A stretch of 64,000 nt of DNA, taken from assembly GCA_910589415.1 (NCBI GenBank), contig OU342633.1, positions 52,632,404 to 52,696,403 of the forward strand. Reading direction: 5' to 3'. Origin of the DNA: Malachius bipustulatus. Lineage: Eukaryota > Arthropoda > Insecta > Coleoptera > Melyridae. Positions 1 to 30,594 of the stretch are shown one piece after another. The position numbers and the translations under genes were made by a program. The notes beneath the pieces were generated by a model. It was given only the letters and a program-made list of their open reading frames with translations. It was not told the origin of the DNA and did not search any database. Within the stretch, counting starts at the first letter, position 1; every line of letters starts with the position of its first letter.

Positions 1-2173
1 ATATCAAAAACATTTTTTTTGCGGACCCATGTTAATGGGAACTTTTTTTCATATTTTTGAAGCAGCTATCACATCCTGAAGTCCTTCGCACATATTATGA
101 ATCACCCTGTATAATACACACTATACTGTAAACATGCAGTATAGTGTGTATATTAATATTTTTTTTTAGTTTTGAATACTTACTTTGAGAGCCAGTGTAT
201 CCAATTTTCAAACAATATTCCATTAATAAAATACCTTCTAGTTGTGCCTCCTTTACTCAGCACAAAATGCAGGATACAGGATTCCAAAAGTCGACTAGAT
301 CAATGAGGACACAATTCCTAGCCAACGAATAGAATAGACTAATGTTCGGTAGACTAGCAGTAGTAGCATTCGTAGGATGAGAAAAATCTAATGAATTCGC
401 CATAAATAAATCTCTTTCATCAAACTGATTGTGGGTGGTCATCATTATCATATCAAACTGGTTGTGGGTGGTCATAATAATCAACACTGATAGAGAAATT
501 CCCAACTTAAGAGAGTAAACAGCCCACATACCTACAGCAACTACTGCGCCTTTAAATTAGAGGTGATTTTTGAGGAACAACTACCACCACCACCACCACC
601 AGGGTCAACATCTCTCCAGACGCTTGTTCTAATGTTGACCCTAACACTGAGAGAGGAGACTAATGAGAAGAAACATCGCAGGAAATTGGAATTTTCATTT
701 ATTTAAAATAAAGAAAATATAACATAAAAAATGTAATGTAGTAGTAATAGTAATAATATTTAATAAACCTGCAGAGCATCCCTAGACACGATAAGTTTAT
801 GCAGCGTAAACTCCATAAAATTAACAGGGAAACAGTTTTTAAGTCACATTTATTTATAATTATAACATCTAATTGTTTCACATAAATAAATGAATACTTC
901 TATTTATTTATTTATTTAAATAATAATAATAAACTGATTTATACATTACTTTTTCTTCTTCTTAATCTTGAATCGCTAACTCTAGCAGATGTAAAACTTT
1001 ACAGTAGTAATAATAATAATTAAAATGGGAATAGTTAAATAAGTAAAACTGACTTGACTTGACTCGACTCGACTTACAATAAGTGACAAGTGTAATAAAG
1101 TGACAATAATTAATAAGATTGAAAAGTGGAAATGAAAAAAAAAAATTCCAGTGTAGGCACTTGCACTCACTGGCCTTATCACTTCGATAAAACTCAAAAA
1201 GAATTCTTACAAACAAGGGGGTTACGTAGGTACATAAATAGTAAGTGCACAGATGTAGGTGGTAATATAATATTATTATTAATTTACCGAATCACAAAGT
1301 ATGAAATAAGATTAGTTACTTTACTTTACATTACTCGTTACTCTTACTTTTTAATTTAAAACGTGTGACGCTACTTTTATTAGCATACCCCCTAACAGTT
1401 AAAGGTACATGTGAATTTACATTACTCTAATAAAGAACCACCAGTTCCAGTTCCAGTTAGTTACAATCGGTGATCGTTTCTTTTTTTTTAGACCGCAATG
1501 CATTCATTCCTGCAAGGTGATCTATCTGAAATAATCAAACAATCAATCAATCAATCAACAGTCACCGATTGCTTACACTTTTTTTCTTTTCTTTAATGTA
1601 AATCCGTCTTAAGGCTAACACCAATTTGAACGTTGAGAGTTTAGTATGTAAATGTATGTTGTAGTAGCAAATGCAATGCATCGATAAATAATAATTTATT
1701 CATTCAACTTAATAGTAGTAGTAATAATAATAATAATAATAATAATAATGAAGAAACATTAATTAATAATAATAATAATAATCATGATAAGTACAGTTTC
1801 ATACTTTGTGAATGAATGAACGAATCGATTAATGAATTACAAATTACAAGAGATAGAGATAGAGAGAGACAGACAGACTCATCTAACACGGAAACAGTCG
1901 ACGACTCGGACTCGACTCGACGACTAGTCGTCGTCGGTGGTGTTGGTGTTACACCTTCCAAAACAAACAAATATCTTACAAAAATTTACACAATTATATT
2001 ATTTTATAAATATTTACTTATTATTAATTAAATTTGTCTTGTAAATTAAGTTAAATAACTGTTAATTCACTTAGTGGCCCGGCAGCCAAGCAAAGTTCAA
2101 GATGTTGAAAATGTAGACGGGCGGGCCGGGAGTAAAGATAATGGAAAACTGAAATAGATTGTTGTTAGCCACT
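1..2173. other. Calmodulin 3' flank and UTR, AT-rich with simple repeats
   Basis: No gene is visible here apart from the probable calmodulin 3' UTR below 2174. Minus-strand AATAAA signals (TTTATT on the plus strand) occur at 1695-1700 and again near 698 and 849; which is used cannot be told. Bases 1-115 look like the right end of a repeat whose terminus CACCCTGTATA is at about 104-114 and which is cut by the window edge. Simple repeats include a CCA run near 583-600, GACTC/CTCGA runs near 1050-1075 and 1900-1935, and the AAT run listed separately. Confidence 0.5.
1708..1783. repeat. (AAT)n microsatellite
   Basis: Two runs of AAT/TAA repeats separated by about 20 bp, in the calmodulin 3' region. 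Confidence 0.9.
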
Positions 2174-22487
<20,314 letters not shown>

Positions 22488-22700
22488 GTTGATATTTGTA
22501 GAATCTAAGACAAGATTGTTATTTTTACAGGCCACGGTTACGACGTACTACGTCTATAGCGATGACGACGGCAGCGAACTACAACGAACTGTCTCTCGGT
22601 CTCGATTTGTTTGGTGACGAAACAGCGGTTAGCGCTGGAGAGGGGAGTTGTCGATGCGAAACCGCTGTGCGACGTTGCCGGAGCTAACGTAGCTTCGACT
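22488..22700 (-). promoter_or_regulatory. Calmodulin 5' UTR and probable core promoter
   Basis: The sequence just upstream of the calmodulin ATG on the minus strand is CpG-rich. It contains an initiator-like ACAGTTCGT near 22592-22584. The ATG lies at the very end of this exon, directly before the donor, so the whole stretch would be untranslated leader. The transcription start is inferred, not seen; I find no clear TATA box. Confidence 0.45.
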
Positions 22701-22892
22701 AATCTTCGGATTAACATCTACCGGGTGGCCATTAATTATTATTATTGAAAATTTTCAAGTGCTTCATTAAATTAAATTAAAATTAAATTAAATCTTTCTT
22801 GAATAAAAACAAAAAAATTAATTATTTTTTGCTAGCGTATACTTCACTTTTTTTGACAAATAAAGAATTTTCAATCAATAATGATCACACGG

Positions 22893-23689
22893 TATACTGG
22901 ATGTCCCATAACTCATAGACAAGTTGAGATAATCGTACCGAAAAAGTGAATTTTATTGTAATTTTAAAGCTCTATACAATACAGCATGAAAACAACCCCC
23001 ACTTTAACATCCCCTGAAATTCATCCTGCACCCTTAAAAAAATCAATAGCATCCTTTATATTATATTGTAATATTATATTCAACACAAAGATTCGCTACG
23101 CCATTTATAAATAGCTTAGGGAACCTGATGTATTACTAGTAAGCGTTAGTGTCGGTAATGCAGGTTTCTTAATTTAGCTGAAAATTGGTTCAGAAATAAC
23201 CAAGTTCATAGACGGTAATTTAGTCACGACTTTTTTATCTGTACGTTTTCTGAATGACGTCACCTGTCAAAATTTATCAATAATTTAGTCATAGTTTTTA
23301 ATTGGCAGGTGATAGCCATTATTAACGTTCAAGATAAGATGTTTTCGTTCATGTTTTATTTTTTTAAATTACCCCATTAATTCAGAATTATTTAATAAAT
23401 TGTTTGAACTTTAATTATTATATTAATGACTGTCACATGCCTGTAAAAAACTATGACTTAATTATTGATAAAATTTGACGGGTAAAGTCGTTCAGAAAAA
23501 GTTCAGATAAAAAGTCATGACCACCTATGATGGCGATTTTCTTGGTTGTTTCTGAACTAATTTTGAATCTGAAAAAACGGCCGAATAGAGAATCGAGTCC
23601 TATTAATTTTTTTAAGGGTGGGGGATGTTGAAGTAGGGCTTGTTTTCACGCTCTTCTAATGTTATAGGTAGTCTGGGACATTCAGTATA
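22893..23689. mobile_element. Palindromic element with TATACTGGATGTCCCA ends
   Basis: The left end TATACTGGATGTCCCA pairs with TGGGACATTCAGTATA on the right. The CCCCCAC / GTGGGGG blocks and the TTATCAATAATTT / ATTATTGATAA blocks pair further in. The left arm carries a small hairpin element at 23117-23171 that is absent from the right arm. It lies upstream of the calmodulin promoter. Confidence 0.75.
23117..23171. mobile_element. Micro-hairpin element, copy 1
   Basis: TAGGGAACCTG at the left and TAAGCGTTAGTGTCGGTAAT then GCAGGTTTCTTA at the right are the ends of the hairpin described at 60036-60100. The left half is damaged. The flanks AAATAGCT and ATTTAGCT resemble a decayed 8-bp duplication. 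Confidence 0.7.
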
Positions 23690-24149
23690 TATTAGTCGAA
23701 CATCACGACACTCAATAATTTTTCTAAAACTATAGATAATACAACCAAATAAATCTTAAATGACTTTGACAGATTTATAACTCCTAATTTTTTTTTTTTT
23801 ATATTCTTATTTATCATCAAATTGCGCATCTTTTCATCTAATTTAACCGATCCTGTATCTTAGCGTTTACGCTATGGCAATATATAGGATATATGATGCA
23901 CCCTGTATAATTGAATTGACCATGAATCAGTTAAATTACAAATAACAGGAGAAGAATATTATTTTTTTAATAATATTCTTAGATAAAATAATATTCTTAT
24001 AATAATATTGTAGTTTTTATTAATAGTTCATATTAAAAAAAAATATAATAAATAATGCAAATTAATAATTCTCATCATTTATGATGACAAATTACCGAGA
24101 AATAATGACAAAATGAAAAAGTGAGGAACGATTATTCAGTCCTGCAACT

Positions 24150-24480
24150 GTGACAATTGAGTCCGGCAACGTCGCCGCGTTTGTTCGCACGCCGCCCGCC
24201 GCGCCAGTGCGTCCTGCGGCAGCGGCCCGCGACGGCCCTGCTCGGGTCCTCCGCATCGTGCCGGTCCGCACCCGGGTGGCGGCGCCGTGGCCGACCTGCA
24301 GGTGCGGGCCGGGTGGCGGCGTAGCTGCGCGCTCATTGGTCGGCCCGCACCTGCAATGCGTCAGCTGCGACGCGTGCCGATGCGGTATACGGACTCCGCC
24401 GCCACCGCCGCCGCCGCCGTCGCCTCGCCCATACGGCACTATGCGATGCGATATTGTTATTGCGATCTCGGGGTTGGCTG
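24150..24480. other. GC-rich, CpG-dense island
   Basis: A sharp island of GC-rich sequence in AT-rich DNA, about 1.7 kb upstream of the calmodulin start. It contains an inverted pair, GACCTGCAGGTGCGGGCCG near 24293-24311 and CGGCCCGCACCTGCA near 24341-24355, with E-box-like CACCTG/CAGGTG and a CCAAT-type ATTGG. Open frames exist on both strands but are proline-, arginine- and alanine-rich with no domain. It could be a distal promoter or enhancer, or an unrecognised first exon; the sequence does not decide. Confidence 0.4.
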
Positions 24481-24846
24481 GAACTCGGATGATGAAACGC
24501 ATCAGAGTAGTAATAATATAGTACCTACAACATTTCGGCGGTAGGCCGGGCAGGGGAGAGAGTAGAGTGAGAGTGGATGAGTTTATTATTTGCTGGCGCT
24601 GGCGCTAGCGCTACCGTGGCTGCTGTTGTTCTGCTCTGCCTCTGCGGCGCTAATAATAAAATGATCTTAGCAACAGGGGCACTCTCATCAGCTGCTCTGC
24701 TACTGCTTACTGCTGAGCTGTCAGAGCCCACTTGTCGTTTTGCTATAGTAATAATAATTTTATTTATAATAAAATAATTTAATAGAGATAAGAATGATAA
24801 AATAACAGAAACAGAGAAGCTGTTTATTTTTCTGTGGTCAAGAACC

Positions 24847-25870
24847 TATACAGGGTGGTTAACATCAATTCGATGCTCACCATTGGGATCTCGGAAACGG
24901 TAAAAGATACAGGGTGGGTTAAATTAGAGAAAAGCTGCACAATTTTATGCTTATTAAAAATATGAAAGAAAATTTATGGAAACTTCCAGCGTTGCTGAAA
25001 TATTCTGAAAAAACTTCAAAATTGTGTTTCTTATTTCAATCATATCTTTTTTATTATTGAAAAGAAATTGAAATATTTTTGTGGGTTTACATAAGTCATC
25101 AAAAGGTATCATTATGTAATTTCAAAAATTTTCAAGGACTACTAGATCCCAGAGTTTTCATAGCCAACTTTTGTTTTTCTTATGTCCGCCATATTGTTTT
25201 TTTATGTCGTTCGGTATGAAAAAAATGATGGAAACCAAAAATTAATAAACTTACAAAAAAAAATTCTAAAATTTTTATTCTTCTTTTTTCAAAGAAAACC
25301 CTAAAAAAATCATCGAAATACGTCAACATTGTTCAAATACGCCGAAATAGTGCTTGCCTTATGGTTTTTTAATTTATCTATGAAATTCGGTCTAAAAAGT
25401 TGTCTTTTTTGTAAAGAAAAAAGAATAAAATTTGTTTAAATTTACATATTTTTTGAAGTTTAACAATTTTTTGTTTTTATGATTTTTTTATAGCGAACAA
25501 CATAAAAAAAAACAATATGACGGCCATATAAGAAAAAAAAAAGTTGACTATGAAAACTCTCTGCCATCTAGTAGTCCTTGAAAATTTTGGAAATGACAGA
25601 TGATAGCTTTTGATGACTTATGTTAACCTACTAAAATATTTTAATTTCTTTTCGATAATAAAAAAGATATGATTGAAATAAGAAATCTCAATTTTCAAGT
25701 TTTTTTCAGGATATTTCAGCAACGACTTTAAATATCCTGAACTTTCTTTCAGATTCTTAATAAGCATAAAATTGTGCAACTTTTCTCTAATTTAACCCAC
25801 CCTGTAGCTTTTACCGTTTCCGAGGTCCCAATAGTGAGCATCGAATTGTTAACCATAACCACCCTGTATA
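24847..25870. mobile_element. Palindromic element, ~1.02 kb, full-length copy of a dispersed family
   Basis: The ends are TATACAGGGTGGTTAACAT and the inverse AACCATAACCACCCTGTATA. A second ACAGGGTGGGTTAAATTAGA / TCTAATTTAACCCACCCTGT pair lies about 60 bp in. The arms pair over most of their length (GCTGCACAATTTTATGCTTA, AATATTTCAGCAACG, TATGAAAACTC). The family recurs as fragments near 23750-23910, 49965-50100, 58940-59250 and 61385-61713. No gene. Confidence 0.85.
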
Positions 25871-28433
25871 CATCTACCTAGTAACTAATAGAATGGTCGC
25901 TGATTCAAGTGATTGGTGATGAAATGATGAATAATATTTATCATTCAACCACCACTCACGCTACTTCCGCGTTATTCCGTTATTTAAATTATTTGTTTCT
26001 TATGAACTGTTAATTAATCATTGAATAATCATTAATCACTATTAGGTACCTATGACGCGGAAAATTTAACAATTTCAAAAAAAATTTCTTACACATTTTA
26101 TTCAAATGGGTAGAAATACCTACCTGTTCGCAAGATCTCTTCACGCGAATAAAAAAAAGTCGTAACGATCCCACTTAATAATTATTTAAATAAAATAATT
26201 ATAAATAATTATAAAAATAAAATAATAAAATATTATACCTATAACGTAATATTACTTTATTTAAATTCTGCTAGCTGCTTGCTGCGTTATTATTTATTCA
26301 AAAAATACATACTTAGGGGTGTATTTATTATTATAAAAATTAGTTACTAATCATGGAGGGTAGATCTGAGAAAATTGAGATAATTTTAAAGTTTACCTAG
26401 TACCTATTGCTCACGTTCTAATTTAAGTCCTGCTAATATAGGTGAGTAGGTAGGTCAGGGTCAGGGTCGGAGAAATTCGCGATTTGATTTAATTATAATT
26501 TAATACCTTTATACCAATAAGGTAGGTATTTGATTTGATTCATCATAAAGAGACCGTTCTATTCTTATTAAACAATATCAATAATAGCATCGTAAAGTTT
26601 AATAAAATGAATATTACAAAACAATTTTAGATCGAGTTTCACTGATAGAAATATGTACATATATTAAAAGTATAAAAGTAATTCCGAACAGGTAGGTAAT
26701 CTACCCATTTGAATAAAATGTAAGTATAAGAAAATTGTTTGAAATTATTATTAAATTTTCCGCGTAAATAATTATTTTGTGTACCTTTAGGGAGTCTATG
26801 CGTGCGCGCATTAGGTAATCGATGACCCAGTTCTTTAATAAATTACAATAAACCATGATTAAAATAAATAAATTGAGGGTTACGGTTACGGTTACATTAC
26901 AAATTCTCAGCGCATGCACAAATTCTCACGTAGGATTGTAATTTTCATTGCATAGTTTATCAAGTGAGCAGAAAAAGAGAACGATATATGATCCGGCAGG
27001 TTCGAATAATCTATAATGGAGATGGAAAAATTATTTAAAGATAGTTATTAGGCTGATAGGGAAATATCTGAAGAAAGGGAAATTATTCTTGACCTAAAAC
27101 GACAAATTCTACTATTTTATATCTTTAGGCGGATCAATTTCTATTAATCAGAATAATAACCTGGTTGGTTTTTTCCTCGGTCAATTTATTTTTACTAATA
27201 AAATATTTACATACATTATAAGAGATATGTATACCATATGCTCGCTACCATCCTGAAAATTAGTGAAAATGACTCATTGCAAGTAAAAAATATGACCGAC
27301 AGTTTGTTCTCTCCCTCTTCGGGAGACAAAATTTTGCTCCACGATTTTGCAGATCCGACTCTGAAGTTTTGACCAAGACAGAAAACAATAGTGTATAGTT
27401 GACTAGCTATAAACACGCTCTAATCTCACTTGTGTATTCTGAATTTTGTGTTTTAATTTTCTAAGCTTTTATACAACAGAGGCGACAAACAGTCAGGCGT
27501 CAAAAAAATACATTTAAAGCCCTTGTCAAATAGTATCCTGGTCTCGCTTCGCTCTATCGAGCAAGTTAATCGCCCCGAGCTTCTCTAGAGCTGATTTGCG
27601 TCCCTTATTGTGACATATATTATATAAAATATTATTCAGTTCGATCTATTATTAAAATTTCCCATCTCAACTGCTGGTCTCCAGTGACGTAATTCTCCAC
27701 TAGTTGCGCAAGCGTGGTACATATGTTTATTCTCATTGTTATTGATAATAAAATAATGGTAAAACTAAAACAGTCATCTGTATAATTATTGTTATTAATA
27801 ACAATATCAATCAGCAGCTATAAATACCAGAATGTTAGGCTCAAAGTAATGCGAAAACTCCCTAAAGAACCTAAAACAAATAATTTTTAAATTATTAAAG
27901 AAGATGACATTGACATTAAATTTTAGCAATAATTTAATGTCAATACTCTGTCAATGATCTTTGTGTCTAGATTTTCCTGTTATTGTACCAAGGACTGTGA
28001 AATTGACACGCCCAGTAAATCCACGCATCATTTTTTTTAATGCAATTTCAATTTCAGTTAGAAAATTCAACTATGTAATGCACAGTACAGGGACTAATTA
28101 ACTTTATCAGTTATTACTGGTACGAAAAAATTGAATTTCGTTTGAGGAAGTAAACAGGACAAGTAATGCGCATGCGGACTCATCGGCGCTTTAGCAGGAC
28201 TTGTATGTTTACTTACTTCTTTTCTTCTTTTATTATTTATTAGTGATGAGAAGTGAGGTTAGGTTGAGTTATAGTTTATAGTTTTTGTTTTTATATCCGA
28301 AATATTTTTAAAAGTTAATTTATTATATTTCTACAATAACAGTACTAGCACTACTTATTAAGGAAGGTATTGGTTGATGACTTGATGGTAATAATTTTTT
28401 ATTTAAAACGAAAGGGAACTATTAATCGCAGTT
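25871..28433. other. Intergenic, AT-rich: no gene recognised
   Basis: This lies between the divergent calmodulin and SRA1-like genes. A minus-strand frame at 27216-27416 and another at 26701-26919 have no recognisable domain. The last 200 bp or so would hold the SRA1-like promoter; I see no clear core motif. Confidence 0.45.
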
Positions 28434-29137
28434 ATGTCGGAAAATAAAAACGAAGAATCGGATAGAGGTAAAGATAGAGGTAAGTTTGTTGTGGTTTGGT
28501 TTCGCGAATGTAGGATTCAAGTGTTCAGTAACATGATGCATGAATCATGATTATGATTACAAACAAGGTCATGGTAATTACGTTTGTATAACGCTAATCA
28601 AGTTCCATTTTCCCTCACTCATGTTTTCTCTGTGATCTGTGAATGTGATCTGACAATCCTCTAGCTTGCTGTATCCTCGGTAATTCCCTCCAGTAGCCCC
28701 CCCCTCCACTAAGTCAGGTCATTTGGTAGGGTTTGTTTTTTTTCCCCTTAAAATTTAGGTACCTTACGGCTTTTTCTTTATCTTCAATGTTTTACTTTTC
28801 TTCTTTAATTTTCTCACAATTTCAGGTGAAAAAAAAACCTAATCTGAATTTAATGGAGGGGGCAAAGGCGCAACATTACCTATCCTCCATCCTCAATGTC
28901 AATGTTCGCTGAAGGCGTAAGCTAAGGCAGTTTTGAAAATCAGTCACTGTTACAGGCTGGAACGATCCACCGATTATAAACTACACCACAACCAACCCAC
29001 CTCCGAAATCTCGAATCATGAACAAACGAGTGGCCTTTCCTCTAGACCACACTCGGAACACTTCAACTCCTCTTCCATCTGGCGTCGCTCCCGGCGCCCC
29101 TCCACCTGTAGTAAAGCCCTCCGAGGCCCCCAGATGA
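28434..29137 (+). CDS. SRA1: SRA1-like protein, short two-exon gene (75 aa)
   Basis: Exon 1 is 28434-28479, ending in a GTAAGT donor. Exon 2 is 28956-29137, after TTACAG. Joined they give 228 nt, 75 aa plus TGA. The peptide carries the N-terminal signature of steroid receptor RNA activator protein: RGWNDPP around residues 15-21, a Tyr at 25, NKRVAFPLD around 38-46, then a Pro-rich APGAPPP stretch. In the known family this N-terminal part is followed by a conserved C-terminal helical SRA1 domain (also in Sec31), and proteins are usually about 150-240 aa. That domain is absent: the frame stops at 29135-29137 and I find no downstream exon before TTC7. It is either a genuinely short protein, an isoform whose other exons I missed, or a truncated copy. 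SRA1 proteins are reported to act as transcriptional co-regulators; no function is claimed for this short form. It lies tail-to-tail with TTC7. Confidence 0.75.
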
Positions 29138-30170
29138 CCCTAGATATGTAGGGGTCGAGTGAAATATGTCACGCCGTGCTTCTGTTGAATTTATTTATAT
29201 TTATATAGTTTTTATGTTTTGAATGAATATCGAGATGTGAATTATTGTATTTATTATGATATAAATCTTTTTGCTTGGGTATTTCCTGTTGGTTTTATTT
29301 TCATAGTTGCAGTAAGTAAATTTATTGTTGATAAAACAGATTTCTGTTGCTTCCAAAGATGGTCACCCAGATTCAAACAGAAATTACCGGCAGCTTAAAA
29401 CGCAGAGTGTTGCCAAATTGCACTGATTTTACGATGCGTACCCATTTTTACTGAATAGTGGAGATGAACAGAACCAGATAAGTCAGGTTATTGGTCATTC
29501 TTATGTTCCCTCCTTTGAAATTAAAAAAGGTAAGTAAATTATATAAGAAAAAGAAGCTGAAGGTGGCCAATTTCAGGGGAGAGAACCTAACAGTAACTTG
29601 GATAACAGATTCTGGTCTATCTCTATGGAAAAATTAAAATATATTGTAAAAATACAGTAACAGAATCATGCAGGCAACACTGTGCGACTATAACCTGAAC
29701 AGTGACATGTCCCTTATTGTCCTGAAGACTGGAGAACCTCTTCTGTATGTTTATCGACCCCAAATACTAATGATAAACAGATTGAGCTTTAGGGCTGTGC
29801 TTTTTATGAAATTTTGATAACCGATTAACCTTTTCAGTTTTCAACAGTAGAAATCTATCGGTTATAAAACGCTGTTGCTATCTTCATGACTTGGAGTTAA
29901 CTGGGCCACTAAATCCACAACCATTTTATTTTCTTAAAATTTCCGGTGAGCAAGAACCTGGCAGTGACCAAGCTTAAAGGTTCTAATCAGTTGCTGATAA
30001 TCTCAAAGTGAAAAATCAACTTTTAAGCTTTATAATCACCGTCATCAACACCCGAATTATAATGCATACGGCCATGGATTTAAGTAGGCGAGTTATCTCC
30101 ATGGATTTTATGGATTTAATTGCTTATAAACATTAGAAAATTTTAAATATAAACAAAATTACAACACTTG
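29138..30170. other. Convergent 3' flanks of the SRA1-like gene and TTC7
   Basis: No gene recognised. A TATAAA variant near 29260 followed by a GT-rich stretch may end the SRA1-like transcript; there is no AATAAA close by. A donor-like AAAAAGGTAAGTAAA at about 29524-29538 has no coding exon that I can attach. Confidence 0.4.
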
Positions 30171-30186
30171 TTTATTAAAATTTATT
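30171..30186 (-). terminator. TTC7 poly(A) signals
   Basis: Two minus-strand AATAAA hexamers (TTTATT at 30171-30176 and 30181-30186), about 410 nt after the TTC7 stop. They are followed on that strand by GTGTTGTAATTTTGTTT, a GU-rich downstream element. Confidence 0.65.
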
Positions 30187-30594
30187 AACAAATAAATTAA
30201 CAGTATAAATCTACTTAAAAGCAAAACACCAATAATACTAATACTGGAGGATAACAATTAACAATACCAATTATAATTATCATCGATCAATCAGAACATT
30301 ACCACTATAAAGGAAGAAAAAGAGTAGGTAGGTACGTAATAACAGGTAAGAGGTAAGTAGCGTAGATTACAAAAAAAGAACCACGAATATCATAATCGTT
30401 AACAATCATCTTAATACAAAAAATATACATTCAGACAGACACCAATAATAAGAAGAATAAGAACAAGAAACCTTGATAAAAATATATAAAATATCAATCT
30501 AAATCACTTACAATAATTCATAAAATCACCAACAATATCGATTCTTCCTATTACCTAATAAAATAACAACAGATCTAATCGATTCTGTTCCTTT

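Noticed and set aside
24092..24544. Open frames on both strands of the GC-rich island
   Set aside because: Composition-driven Pro/Arg/Ala-rich frames without a domain or matching splice structure.
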